DNA of 64,000 nt from Azospirillum endophyticum. GTDB taxonomy: Bacteria > Pseudomonadota > Alphaproteobacteria > Azospirillales > Azospirillaceae. The first letter of the stretch is position 1; every line of letters begins with the position of its first letter. The notes under the pieces were generated by a model. It saw only the letters and a program-made list of their open reading frames with translations, had not been told where the DNA came from and ran no database searches. Made by a program: the position numbers and the translations under genes. Shown piece after piece: positions 24,442 to 32,822 of the stretch. The stretch spans positions 186,001 to 250,000 of the forward strand of contig NZ_JAENHM010000073.1 in the NCBI RefSeq assembly GCF_016595245.1, in the 5' to 3' direction.

Positions 24442-26001
24442 TCAGCGGATCAGGTCGAACGAGTAGTCGGTCTGGCCGACGATGTTGGTGCTGGCGTCGA
24501 TGTCCTCGAAGATCCGGTCCAGGATCCGCACCAGCACGTTCAGCGCGCCCTGGTAGCCCCAAGTCGGGTAGCGGTGGTGGTGGTGGCGGTCGAAGATCGG
24601 GTAGGTCAGGCGGATCAGCGGAACCTTGGTGTCACGCTCCAGATACTTGCCGTAGCTGTTGCCGATGATGTAGTCCACCTTGTCGGTGAAGATCAGCGAG
24701 CGCAGGTGCCACAGGTCCTTGCCGCCATAGGCCTTGCCCGAAGCGCCGAAGGGCGAGCCGTCCAGCACCTTCTGGACCTGTTTCTCCCACTTCTTCGAGC
24801 CCGAGGTCGACAGGATGTGCACCGGCTCGGCACCCAGTTCCAGCAGGAAGCGGGTCATGCCGATGCAGAAGTCCGGGTCGCCGTAGACGGCGAAGCGCTT
24901 GCCGTGCATGTGGGTGTGGCTGTCGGCGATGGCGTCGACCAGACGGCCGCGCTCCAGCTTCAGGCTGGCCGGCACCGGCTTGCCCGACAGTTCAGCCAGC
25001 TTCAGCAGCAGCTCGTCGGTGGCGGTGACGCCCATCGGGTAGTTGAACTTGGCGACCTCCTGGCCCTTCTCCTTGCAGAATTGCAGGGTCTGGTTCGTGT
25101 TGTATTCCTGCATGGAGAGGGTGGCCTTGGCGTGCAGGGCCTGCTTGGTCTCCTCGATGGTGGTGCCGCCGTCATACATGCGGTACTCGCCGTCCATCGG
25201 CGTGTCGAAATTGTCGGACACGTCGGACAGGATTTGCAGCTTCACGCCGAATTCGCCGGCGATGCGCTTCAGTTCGCGGTTGTTGCCGACGGCGAAACCG
25301 TCGAAGCCGGGGATCAGGTTGATCTGCTCGGTCTTGGGCGTGTCGAAATTCTCCGACGTGCCCCAGAAGCTGGTCAGGATCCCCTTGATCATGTTGTCGT
25401 AGCCGACGATGTGGCTGCCGACGAAGGCCGGGGTGTGGGCGTAGGGAACCGGGAAGTCGGCCGGGACGCTTTCCTTGTTCTTCGCGTTGGCGATGAAGCC
25501 CTGCAGATCGTCGCCGATGACTTCGGCCATGCAGGTGGTCATCACCGCGATCATCTTCGGCTTGTAGAGCGCATAGGCGTTCGCCAGGCCGTCGATCATG
25601 TTGTTCAGGCCGCCGAACACCGCCGCGTCTTCGGTCATCGACGAGGAGACCGCGCTGTTGGGCTCCTTGAAGTGGCGGGTCAGATGGGTGCGGTAATAGG
25701 CGACGCAGCCCTGGGAGCCGTGGACGAAGGGCAGGGTGCCTTCGAAGCCCTGGGCGGCGAACATCGCGCCGATCGGCTGGCAGGCCTTGGTCGGGTTGAT
25801 GACCACCGCTTCACGGGCGAAGTTCTTCGCCTTGTACTCTTCGGACTTGGTCCATTCGGAGACGCGGGCGACTTCCTCGTCCGAATGGCCGTATTCGAAC
25901 TCCGTCTTCTTCTTCTCGAACATCGCCGCATATTCGGGCTGCCGGAAGAGGGTGTAGTGGTCGAGGACCTTGTCGGCGCTCTGCGAAAGCTTGTCGGTCA
26001 T
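24442..26001 (-). CDS. nifK: Nitrogenase molybdenum-iron protein beta chain
   Basis: Beta subunit of dinitrogenase. It has 519 residues. P-cluster cysteines are C74 (NPTKACQPIGAM), C99 (HGSQGCVAYYRTH) and C157 (MTTCMAEVIGDDL). The FDRHHHHRYPTWGYQG segment near the C-terminus is diagnostic. The ATG at 26001 (MTDKLSQ) has AGGAGAA upstream. It lies 31 bp after nifD and is the last gene of nifHDK, followed by a terminator. Confidence 0.97.
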   Translation of the reverse strand: MTDKLSQSADKVLDHYTLFRQPEYAAMFEKKKTEFEYGHSDEEVARVSEWTKSEEYKAKNFAREAVVINPTKACQPIGAMFAAQGFEGTLPFVHGSQGCVAYYRTHLTRHFKEPNSAVSSSMTEDAAVFGGLNNMIDGLANAYALYKPKMIAVMTTCMAEVIGDDLQGFIANAKNKESVPADFPVPYAHTPAFVGSHIVGYDNMIKGILTSFWGTSENFDTPKTEQINLIPGFDGFAVGNNRELKRIAGEFGVKLQILSDVSDNFDTPMDGEYRMYDGGTTIEETKQALHAKATLSMQEYNTNQTLQFCKEKGQEVAKFNYPMGVTATDELLLKLAELSGKPVPASLKLERGRLVDAIADSHTHMHGKRFAVYGDPDFCIGMTRFLLELGAEPVHILSTSGSKKWEKQVQKVLDGSPFGASGKAYGGKDLWHLRSLIFTDKVDYIIGNSYGKYLERDTKVPLIRLTYPIFDRHHHHRYPTWGYQGALNVLVRILDRIFEDIDASTNIVGQTDYSFDLIR

Positions 26002-26032
26002 TCTCAAATTCTCCTGTTCCAGAGGCCGATGG

Positions 26033-27472
26033 TCAGAACGGGGCCTTCATCACGCCCCAGACGGGGTTGTTGATGGCCAAGTCCATGTCGCGGGCGAAGA
26101 TCGCGAAGCCGTCATAGCCGTGGTACGGGCCGGAGTAGTCCCAGCTGTGCATCTGGCGGAACGGCAGGCCCATCTTCTGGAACACGTATTTTTCCTTGAT
26201 GCCCGACGCGACGAGGTCGGGACGCATCGCCTCGACGAACTTCTCCAGTTCGAACGCGGTGACGTCGTCGTAGATCAGCGTGCCTTCCTTCACGTAATGC
26301 TGCGTGCGCTGATAGTCGTCGTTGTGGGCGAACTCGTAGCCGGTGCCGATGATCTCCATGCCGAGGTCGTGGTAGGCATCGACCACGTGGCGGGGACGCA
26401 GGCCGCCGACGTAGATCATGACCTTCTTGCCGTTCAGCCGCGGCTTGTACTTGGCGATGACCGCATCGACCATCGGCTGGTAGCGGGCGATGACCTTCTC
26501 GGCGTTCTCCTTGATCTTGTCGTCGAAGAGAGCGGCGATCTTGCGCAGGGATTCGGCGATCTGGCTCGGGCCGAAGAAGTTGTATTCCATCCACGGAATA
26601 TTGAACTTCTCTTCCATGTGGCGCGCGATGTAGTTCATCGAGCGGTAGCAGTGGATCAGGTTGACCTTGGCCTTGGGCGTGTTCTCCAGCTCGGCCATGG
26701 TGCCGTCGCCCGACCACTGGGCGATCACGCGCAGGCCGATCTCCTCCAGCAGGATGCGGGAGGACCAGGCGTCGCCGCCGATGTTGTAGTCGCCGATGAT
26801 GGTGACGTCATAGGGGGTGGAGACGAAGCCGGCCTTGGGTTCCGTCTTCTCGAACACCCAGTCGCGGATGGCGTCGTTGGCGATGTGGTGGCCCAGCGAC
26901 TGGGACACGCCGCGGAAGCCTTCGCAGCGCACGGGGATGACCGGCTTGCCGATTTCCGCCGACTTGGCGCGGGCGACCGCCTCGATGTCGTCGCCGATCA
27001 GGCCGATCGGGCATTCCGACTGGATCGAGATGCCGTTCACCAGCGGGAACAGCTCGTTGATTTCCTCGATGACCTTGTGCAGCTTCTTGTCGCCGCCGAA
27101 GACGATGTCCTTCTCCTGGAAGTCCGAGGTGAAGTGCATCGTGCCCCAGCTGTCCACGCCGGTGTCGCCGATGTAGTAGTTGCGGCGGCCGGACCAGGAG
27201 TAGTAGCCGCAGCCCACGGGCCCGTGGGAGATGTGGATCATGTCCTTGATCGGACCCCACACCACGCCCTTGGAGCCGGCATAGGCGCAGCCGCGGATGG
27301 TCATGACGCCGGGGATGGACTTGACGTTCGACTTGACGCCGCAGTCCTTGGCCTCGGCCTCCAGCACGTTCAGGTGCTTGGCGCGGCGCTTGCGGGATTT
27401 TTCGGGATAGGCTTCGAGGACTTCGTTGACGAGGTTCTTGACGTCGACCGTGGTGTTCTCGGACAGGCTCAT
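26033..27472 (-). CDS. nifD: Nitrogenase molybdenum-iron protein alpha chain
   Basis: Alpha subunit of dinitrogenase carrying the FeMo-cofactor. It has 479 residues. P-cluster cysteines are C62, C88 and C154. The cofactor ligands are C275 (NLIHCYRSMNYI) and H442 (MHSWDYSGPYHGYDGF). These are the same positions as in Azotobacter vinelandii, which marks an active Mo-nitrogenase. It begins 220 bp after nifH, across a strong hairpin. Confidence 0.97.
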   Translation of the reverse strand: MSLSENTTVDVKNLVNEVLEAYPEKSRKRRAKHLNVLEAEAKDCGVKSNVKSIPGVMTIRGCAYAGSKGVVWGPIKDMIHISHGPVGCGYYSWSGRRNYYIGDTGVDSWGTMHFTSDFQEKDIVFGGDKKLHKVIEEINELFPLVNGISIQSECPIGLIGDDIEAVARAKSAEIGKPVIPVRCEGFRGVSQSLGHHIANDAIRDWVFEKTEPKAGFVSTPYDVTIIGDYNIGGDAWSSRILLEEIGLRVIAQWSGDGTMAELENTPKAKVNLIHCYRSMNYIARHMEEKFNIPWMEYNFFGPSQIAESLRKIAALFDDKIKENAEKVIARYQPMVDAVIAKYKPRLNGKKVMIYVGGLRPRHVVDAYHDLGMEIIGTGYEFAHNDDYQRTQHYVKEGTLIYDDVTAFELEKFVEAMRPDLVASGIKEKYVFQKMGLPFRQMHSWDYSGPYHGYDGFAIFARDMDLAINNPVWGVMKAPF

Positions 27473-27630
27473 AGCCGGCCTCCTGCTTGAATATTCCGCG
27501 CCACTTCAGCGCGTGACCGAGCCCCTCCCTCCCACGCCGTCGCCCCTGGGTGTGTCCCTTGGGGGCATGCCCTTCGGGGATGTCTTGGGTCGGCGTTGTG
27601 CGGGGCTGGGGATGGGGCCAGTGTTCAGGC

Positions 27631-27665
27631 GGTCCCCCCTGCGCCGCTGGGGCGGCAGGGGGGCC
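27631..27665 (-). promoter_or_regulatory. Strong hairpin between nifH and nifD
   Basis: CCCCCCT/AGGGGGG (27634-27640 with 27657-27663) extends into GCCGC/GCGGC (27643-27647 with 27652-27656) with a small bulge. It lies 28-62 nt after the nifH stop with no T-run. It probably stabilises nifH mRNA ends or partly attenuates read-through, giving more NifH than NifDK. Confidence 0.7.
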
Positions 27666-27692
27666 GGTAGGCAACCGTCGCTACGCCCGGGG

Positions 27693-28589
27693 TCAGGCGC
27701 CGGCCTTGGCCGCTTCCTTGGCGGCCAGCTCGGCGAGCTGCTGCTCCTCGGTCTTCATGATGCCGAAGTCCATCAGCATCTCTTCCAGCTCTTCCATGGT
27801 GATCGGGGTCGGGATGCAACCCTGGCCGGAATTCGCGTGGATCTTGTTGGCGAGCGCGCGGTATTCGCCGGCCTGCTTGCTGTCCGGGGCGTACTCGATG
27901 ACCGTCATGCGGCGCAACTCGGCATGCTGCACGATGTTGTCGCGCGGCACGAAGTGGATCAGCTTGGAGCCCAGGCGCTTGGCCAGCGCGTCGGCCAGAT
28001 CCCATTCCTTGTCGGTCTGGCGCTCGTTGCAGATCAGGCCGCCGAGACGGACGCCGCCGCTGTGCGCGTATTTCAGGATGCCCTTGGCGATGTTGTTGGC
28101 GGCGTAGAGCGCCATCATCTCGCCCGACATGACGATGTAGATTTCCTGGGCCTTGTTCTCGCGGATCGGCATGGCGAAGCCGCCGCACACCACGTCGCCC
28201 AGCACGTCGTAGGACACGTAGTCGACGTCGTCGTAGGCGCCGTTCTCTTCCAGGAAGTTGATCGAGGTGATGACGCCGCGGCCGGCGCAGCCGACCCCCG
28301 GCTCCGGACCGCCGGACTCGACGCACTTGATGTTCTTGTAGCCGATCTTGAGGACGTCCTCGAGTTCCAGATCCTCGACCGAGCCGGCCTCGGCGGCCAG
28401 ATGCAGGACGGTGTCCTGGGCCTTTGCGTGCAGGATCAGGCGGGTCGAGTCGGCCTTCGGATCGCAGCCGACGATCAGGATCTTCTGATCCAGCTCGACC
28501 AGCGCGGCCAGCGTGTTCTGAGAGGTGGTGGACTTGCCGATACCGCCCTTGCCGTAAAAGGCGATCTGACGCAGAGGCGCTTTGGCCAT
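27693..28589 (-). CDS. nifH: Nitrogenase iron protein (dinitrogenase reductase)
   Basis: ATP-dependent electron donor to NifDK, also needed for FeMo-cofactor maturation. It has 298 residues. The P-loop is GKGGIGKS (13-20). The 4Fe-4S ligands are C101 (PGVGCAGRG) and C135 (GDVVCGGFAMP). R104 in CAGRG is the arginine that DraT ADP-ribosylates. The C-terminus carries a charged Ala/Glu/Lys tail (EEQQLAELAAKEAAKAGA). The ATG at 28589 gives MAKAPLRQIAFYGKGG. First gene of nifHDK under the sigma-54/NifA promoter just upstream. Confidence 0.98.
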   Translation of the reverse strand: MAKAPLRQIAFYGKGGIGKSTTSQNTLAALVELDQKILIVGCDPKADSTRLILHAKAQDTVLHLAAEAGSVEDLELEDVLKIGYKNIKCVESGGPEPGVGCAGRGVITSINFLEENGAYDDVDYVSYDVLGDVVCGGFAMPIRENKAQEIYIVMSGEMMALYAANNIAKGILKYAHSGGVRLGGLICNERQTDKEWDLADALAKRLGSKLIHFVPRDNIVQHAELRRMTVIEYAPDSKQAGEYRALANKIHANSGQGCIPTPITMEELEEMLMDFGIMKTEEQQLAELAAKEAAKAGA

Positions 28590-28671
28590 GTGGGTCGCTC
28601 CTGTGCTTGGGTCGTGGAGGTTTGCTTCGATCCGGTGCGGCCGGTTCGTGGCCGCTTCGGATTTCATGGAT

Positions 28672-28687
28672 TGCACGACCCGTGCCA
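28672..28687 (-). promoter_or_regulatory. Sigma-54 (-24/-12) promoter of nifHDK
   Basis: Minus-strand TGGCACGGGTCGTGCA, with correct GG/GC spacing. Predicted start near 28661 gives a leader of about 72 nt before the nifH ATG. Confidence 0.92.
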
Positions 28688-28703
28688 GAGCTGAAAGTCA
28701 TAT

Positions 28704-28716
28704 TAAGTTATTGATA
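28704..28716 (-). promoter_or_regulatory. IHF-binding consensus in the nifH promoter
   Basis: Minus-strand TATCAATAACTTA fits WATCAANNNNTTR exactly. It lies in an AT-rich patch between the NifA site and the -24 element, where IHF bends DNA to bring NifA to sigma-54 polymerase. Confidence 0.8.
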
Positions 28717-28755
28717 TAACATAATAAAATCCAAGACCCGCCCTTGGGGGGCCTT

Positions 28756-28771
28756 TGTCGGGGTCCCGACA
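28756..28771. promoter_or_regulatory. NifA upstream activating site of nifH
   Basis: TGT-N10-ACA as a near-perfect palindrome (TGTCGGGGTCCCGACA), centred about 100 bp upstream of the predicted start. It lies just past the end of the unknown gene 28841-30169. Confidence 0.88.
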
Positions 28772-28840
28772 CTCGCGACAAAGCCTGACATTTTTTGTGG
28801 TTTTTACCGCGAGCGGGACAATCGGCGGCCGGACTCTCTC

Positions 28841-30169
28841 CTACCGGTCCCCGCCCAACGCCTCCGCCGCCACGACGATGCGCAGCGCCAGTTCCTCCAC
28901 CGCCTCGTCGCGGCCCATGTCGTAGAGCAGCTGCGCCAGCAGCCGGCCGCGCGCCATCAGGCGGCGGGCCAGCGCCGGGTCGGCAGGTCTGGCCAGCAGG
29001 ACTTCGACCAGCCGCTCGCCGGTCAGGCGGGCCAACGTCTCGCAGCGCCCGACCAGCCGCTGCTTCAACGTGTCGACGGCGGCCGGCCGGCCGGCATGGG
29101 TCAGGTCGGCGCAGAAATGGTGCAGGCTGCGCAGCTGGCGCAGCAGGGCCGCGAAGAGAAGATCGTCCAGCTCGCCGCCGGCGGCGGCCTTGCCGATGAG
29201 ATCGAACAATGTGTCGGAAAGCCGCCATGCCGCCGACAGCCAGTCGTTCATCGCCTTGCGGTCGGCCGGCTCGACGAAGGGGCCGGACTCCTCCTTCGTT
29301 TCCTCCTGGTCGTCCAGGTTGCGCAGCGCGATGACGATCAGCCCGTCGGCCTGGGCCAGCGTGGCGAGGCTGGCATGCAGCGCCTTCAGCCCGCGATCGG
29401 CGACGAAGCCGTCGATCGCCTCGGTGGCGCGGTGCAGGGAATAGCGGGCGAGCCGGCGCGACTGGTAGACGACGACCTGAAGCGCATTGCCGCCGCCGAG
29501 CGCCTCCAGCACCATCCGCCGCACCTCGAAGCGCAGCAGGGCGCGGGCGAGGCGGTCGATGCCGCCGACGTCGACGGGGCGGCGATCCCTGGTCAGCGCG
29601 TCGGCGGTGGCGCGGGCGTCGGCCTCGATCGCGGCGATCACCGCCTGGAGCTGGCCCTTGCCGCCGCCGCGCATCCGGGCGACCAGCGCCCGCATCGCCT
29701 CGGCGAGGTCGATGGCGCTGGGCAGGCTTTCCTCATGGTCGGTACGGCCGGTCACCAGCCGGTCGATCAGATGGTCGCGCACCCCGGGCAGCAGCACGTC
29801 GGTGACGATCTGCCCGATCGGCCGCAGCAGAGCCTCCAGCATCCGTCCCGGCGGCTGTCCCGTCATCCCGGGCAACGGGTTGATCGGCTTGGGCACCAAC
29901 CGCGGTCGGTGCGGCTCCAGCAACTCCAGCACCGCATCGCCGCGCAGGGGCGTGATGGCGCCGCGCAGAAGCTGGGCGAGGCGCAGGGCCGTCCGCGCCT
30001 CGTCGCTGCCGCGCGGCGGGCGGCTGTCCGGCAGCGCCGGCGTGGGGGCGGCCGATGTGGGCGCGGCGGATTGCGGGGAAGGCAGGGGCGTCCGGACAGC
30101 CGTCTGTTCGGGCAGCGGCGGTGTGCGCCGGCGCCGGCTGTCGTCGTACTTGGTCGGCCAGAAGGCCAT
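28841..30169 (-). CDS. Unknown 442-residue protein between nifH and draT
   Basis: I do not recognise this protein. It starts at the ATG at 30169 (MAFWPTKYDDSRRRR). It has a Pro/Ala-rich linker (about 15-55), then a long, mostly helical, Leu/Arg/Ala-rich region without transmembrane segments, P-loop or Cys motifs. Segments such as PINPLPGMTGQPPGRMLEAL and SRRLARYSLHRATEAIDGFV look conserved-protein-like. Codon use resembles the neighbours. It is divergent from draT (about 200 bp) and reads toward nifH in the same orientation, ending about 70 bp before the nifH NifA site. An earlier start giving 543 residues is open but unlikely. Position suggests a link to nitrogenase or to its regulation, but this is inference only. 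Confidence 0.7.
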   Translation of the reverse strand: MAFWPTKYDDSRRRRTPPLPEQTAVRTPLPSPQSAAPTSAAPTPALPDSRPPRGSDEARTALRLAQLLRGAITPLRGDAVLELLEPHRPRLVPKPINPLPGMTGQPPGRMLEALLRPIGQIVTDVLLPGVRDHLIDRLVTGRTDHEESLPSAIDLAEAMRALVARMRGGGKGQLQAVIAAIEADARATADALTRDRRPVDVGGIDRLARALLRFEVRRMVLEALGGGNALQVVVYQSRRLARYSLHRATEAIDGFVADRGLKALHASLATLAQADGLIVIALRNLDDQEETKEESGPFVEPADRKAMNDWLSAAWRLSDTLFDLIGKAAAGGELDDLLFAALLRQLRSLHHFCADLTHAGRPAAVDTLKQRLVGRCETLARLTGERLVEVLLARPADPALARRLMARGRLLAQLLYDMGRDEAVEELALRIVVAAEALGGDR

Positions 30170-30371
30170 GCGGGTGCCGCCGGATCGTAAGCGTCGCTGT
30201 ACAGAGTATGGGGACGGATCGTTCGGCTTCAAATGGACAATGTTGCGACATGGGGCGACGGTTCCGCCCGCTCTCTGCGGTCGAGGCTTGGCACGCGTCC
30301 GCTTATGCAATATCCATATATGAAATGGTGGTATTCGGGCGGAGCGGATCGGCGTGGCGGACGGGAGCGTG
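30170..30371. promoter_or_regulatory. Divergent promoter region, draT and unknown gene
   Basis: About 200 bp between divergent starts. An AT-rich patch (30304-30330, ATGCAATATCCATATATG) is the likeliest promoter site. No NifA site and no correctly spaced -24/-12 element was found, so draTG is probably not NifA/sigma-54 driven. Confidence 0.45.
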
Positions 30372-31256
30372 ATGCGTGATGCGACGGGCCGACCGGCTCT
30401 CCCCGATTCGCCCCCCGATTCGCCCCCCGATTCACCATTGGCGCTCCATGCCCATCGCACCAACCTCGTCAACGTGCCGGCCGCCCTGCTGTGCAGCGAA
30501 GCCTACAATGACGAGCCGCGGCGCCTGCGCATCGGTGCCACCCGCAGCGACCAGGCAGCCCTGTTCGAAGCGCTGGACGAAAGCCGCGATGCGCTTACGG
30601 CATCCGACATCTTCCAGCGCCATATGGCCGGGCTGTTCGGGGTGAACCCCGACTTCTCCGGCTCGGAAGGGCCGGACGGCAGGCGCCGCTTCCGCGCCAG
30701 CTACCTGCGCCTGCTGAAGGGCTGGATGTTCGACAGCAACCGGGCCGAGGGGGCCGTGCTGAAGGGCTGGGTGGAGAGCCGGTTCGGCCTGCTGCCGACC
30801 TTCCATGGCGAACCGCTCCGCCGCTTCGCCTCCGACGCCTGGGCGGCCTATGGCGAGCAGAAGCAGTCGACCCGCTTCCACAACAACAACATCCACCTGC
30901 AGCTCGACCTGCTCTACGAGTTCTGCCAGTGGACGATCCGCCGCGGCTGGCCGGACGCGCCGATGCCCGACTGGGCCTCGCACATCCGGCTCTACCGAGG
31001 CGTCAACGATTTCCAGGAACACCACGTCGTCGCGCGGCCGGACAAACGGACGGCGGTGTTGCGGCTGAACAACCTGTGTTCCTTTTCGATCGACCGCGAC
31101 ATCGCCGGCCAGTTCGGCGACCACATCCTCGATGCCTGGGTGCCGTTGCCCAAGATCGTCTTCTTCCGCGACATCCTGCCGCGCTACCCATTCCAGGGTG
31201 AAGGGGAATATCTGGTGATCGGCGGGGATTACCGGGTGGGTGTGTCGCTTCTCTGA
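30372..31256 (+). CDS. draT: NAD+-dinitrogen-reductase ADP-D-ribosyltransferase
   Basis: Inactivates nitrogenase by ADP-ribosylating one arginine of NifH on ammonium or darkness/energy shift. It has 294 residues. The core after about residue 28 is typical of DraT (HAHRTNLVNVPAALLCSEAY, RFHNNNIHLQLDLLYEFCQW, HIRLYRGVNDFQEH, NNLCSFSIDRDIA). The ATG at 30372 was chosen for its GGGAG site; a GTG at 30354 is in frame. The unconserved leader carries three 12-bp repeats (SPPD). First gene of a draT-draG-ArsC-like operon divergent from the nif structural genes. Confidence 0.94.
   Translation: MRDATGRPALPDSPPDSPPDSPLALHAHRTNLVNVPAALLCSEAYNDEPRRLRIGATRSDQAALFEALDESRDALTASDIFQRHMAGLFGVNPDFSGSEGPDGRRRFRASYLRLLKGWMFDSNRAEGAVLKGWVESRFGLLPTFHGEPLRRFASDAWAAYGEQKQSTRFHNNNIHLQLDLLYEFCQWTIRRGWPDAPMPDWASHIRLYRGVNDFQEHHVVARPDKRTAVLRLNNLCSFSIDRDIAGQFGDHILDAWVPLPKIVFFRDILPRYPFQGEGEYLVIGGDYRVGVSLL
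30401..30436 (+). repeat. Three 12-bp tandem repeats in the draT leader
   Basis: Three copies of CCCCGATTCGCC (the last with one change) encode SPPDSPPDSP in the N-terminal tail of DraT. Frame is kept whatever the copy number. Confidence 0.85.
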
Positions 31257-31344
31257 CAACCTTTAGGTCCGGCGACGACCTGTGGAACTCCATGGGCCGG
31301 TTCGCGGGGCGCACCAGGAAAGGGCGGGCATTTCGCCCAATGGC

Positions 31345-32268
31345 ATGACCGATCCGACGATTCCGACGCCCGAAATCCATTCCCCTGAAATCCGCTCCAG
31401 GGCGCTCGGCGCCTATCTTGGCCTCGCCTGTGGCGATGCATTGGGTGCCACCGTGGAGTTCCTGACCAAGGGCGAGATCGCCCACCAATACGGCGTCCAC
31501 AAGCACATCAAGGGCGGCGGCTGGCTGAAGCTGGCCGCGGGCCAAGTGACCGACGACACCGAGATGTCGCTGCATCTCGGCCGCGCCATCCTGTCCGGGC
31601 CGGACTGGGAGGCCAAGCGCGCCGCCGAGGAGTTCGCGGTCTGGCTGAAATCGGTGCCGGTCGATGTCGGCGACACGACCCGCCGCGGCATCCGCCGTTT
31701 CATCATGAACGGCACGCTGGAGGAGCCGGAGTCCGAATACCATGCCGGCAACGGGGCGGCGATGCGCAACCTGCCGGTGGTGCTGGCGACGCTGGGCGAC
31801 GATGAGGCGTTCGAGCGCTGGTCGGTGGAGCAGTCGCACGTCACCCACTGCAACCAGCTGTCCGATGCCGCGGTGATCGCGCTGGGCCGGATGGTGCGGC
31901 GGCTGGTGCTGGGCGGCGGCGTCCTTGCCGCGCGGGAGGAGGCGAACGCCCTGGTCGCCAAGCACCGCCAGTTCAAGTTCGAGCCCTACCGCGGCCTGTC
32001 GACCGCATTCATCGTCGACACCGTGCAGACCGTCTTCCACTATTACTTCCAGACCGATTCGGTCGAATCCTGCGTGGTGGAGACGGTGAACCAGGGCGGC
32101 GACGCCGACACCACCGGCGCCATCGCCGGCATGCTGGCCGGCGCCACCTATGGCGTGGAGTCGATCCCGCCGCGCTGGCTGCGCAAGCTGGACGGCAAAA
32201 TCCATGACGAGATTTGTCGGCAAACCGACGCATTGCTGGCCCGCGCGCCGCTGTTCCAGGAGAGATGA
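31345..32268 (+). CDS. draG: ADP-ribosyl-[dinitrogen reductase] hydrolase
   Basis: Removes ADP-ribose from NifH and so reactivates nitrogenase. It has 307 residues of the ADP-ribosylglycohydrolase fold. Mn-binding motifs are ACGDALGA, GQVTDDTEMSL and the C-terminal GGDADTTGAIAG. ATG at 31345 (MTDPTIPTPE) is used; an in-frame start at 31282 would add a poorly conserved leader. It follows draT by 88 bp and the ArsC-like gene follows 3 bp after its stop, so the three are one operon. In relatives DraG is held at the membrane by GlnZ/GlnK-AmtB. Confidence 0.94.
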   Translation: MTDPTIPTPEIHSPEIRSRALGAYLGLACGDALGATVEFLTKGEIAHQYGVHKHIKGGGWLKLAAGQVTDDTEMSLHLGRAILSGPDWEAKRAAEEFAVWLKSVPVDVGDTTRRGIRRFIMNGTLEEPESEYHAGNGAAMRNLPVVLATLGDDEAFERWSVEQSHVTHCNQLSDAAVIALGRMVRRLVLGGGVLAAREEANALVAKHRQFKFEPYRGLSTAFIVDTVQTVFHYYFQTDSVESCVVETVNQGGDADTTGAIAGMLAGATYGVESIPPRWLRKLDGKIHDEICRQTDALLARAPLFQER

Positions 32269-32271
32269 GCG

Positions 32272-32694
32272 ATGGCCGACGTGATCTTCTATGAAAAGCC
32301 GGGCTGCGGCGGCAACGCGCGGCAGAAGGCGTTGCTGCAACAGGCCGGTCACCGCGTGGTCGCCCGTGACCTGCTGAGCGAGCCGTGGACGCCGGAGACG
32401 CTGCGTCCCTTCTTCGGCGACCGCCCGGTGGCGGACTGGTTCAACCGCGCCGCTCCCGCGGTGAAGAGCGGCGAGGTGGTGCCGGAGACGATGGACGAGG
32501 CGGCGGCGCTGGCCGCGCTGGTCGAACGGCCGCTGCTGATCCGCCGCCCGCTGATGCAGGTCGGCGAACGCCGGGACTGCGGTTTCGAGACCGATCGGGT
32601 GGAGGCCTGGATCGGGCTGGCGGGCGCCGTTCCGGCGGCTGGGAAACTGGAAGGGTGCCTGCGGCCGGACATGGCGCCCTGTCCCAAGCCCTGA
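32272..32694 (+). CDS. ArsC-like nitrogenase-associated protein
   Basis: Thioredoxin-fold protein of 140 residues of the ArsC/Spx-like nitrogenase-associated family: MADVIFYEKPGCGGNARQKA has a single redox-type Cys in CGGN, then LVERPLLIRRPLMQVG. It matches the small gene found after draTG in relatives (sometimes called draB or nifO-like). A role in tuning nitrogenase or its modification is suggested by context; the biochemical function is not known. The start is 3 bp after the draG stop. Confidence 0.85.
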   Translation: MADVIFYEKPGCGGNARQKALLQQAGHRVVARDLLSEPWTPETLRPFFGDRPVADWFNRAAPAVKSGEVVPETMDEAAALAALVERPLLIRRPLMQVGERRDCGFETDRVEAWIGLAGAVPAAGKLEGCLRPDMAPCPKP

Positions 32695-32822
32695 CGGCAC
32701 GAGCCCTGGCGGCCCGAACTCCGATCCGCGCGAGGATTCTCCCATGTCGGTGCGTGACCTCGCGCCCGGCCTGTCGTAGCTTGTCGCCCCCGAGGCGAAG
32801 TCAAGCGGCAGACGAGGACACC

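Noticed and set aside
30290..30315. TGGCACGCGTCCGCTTATGC upstream of draT as a sigma-54 promoter
   Set aside because: The GC element is one base too close to GG (9 instead of 10 bp) and no NifA site lies near it.
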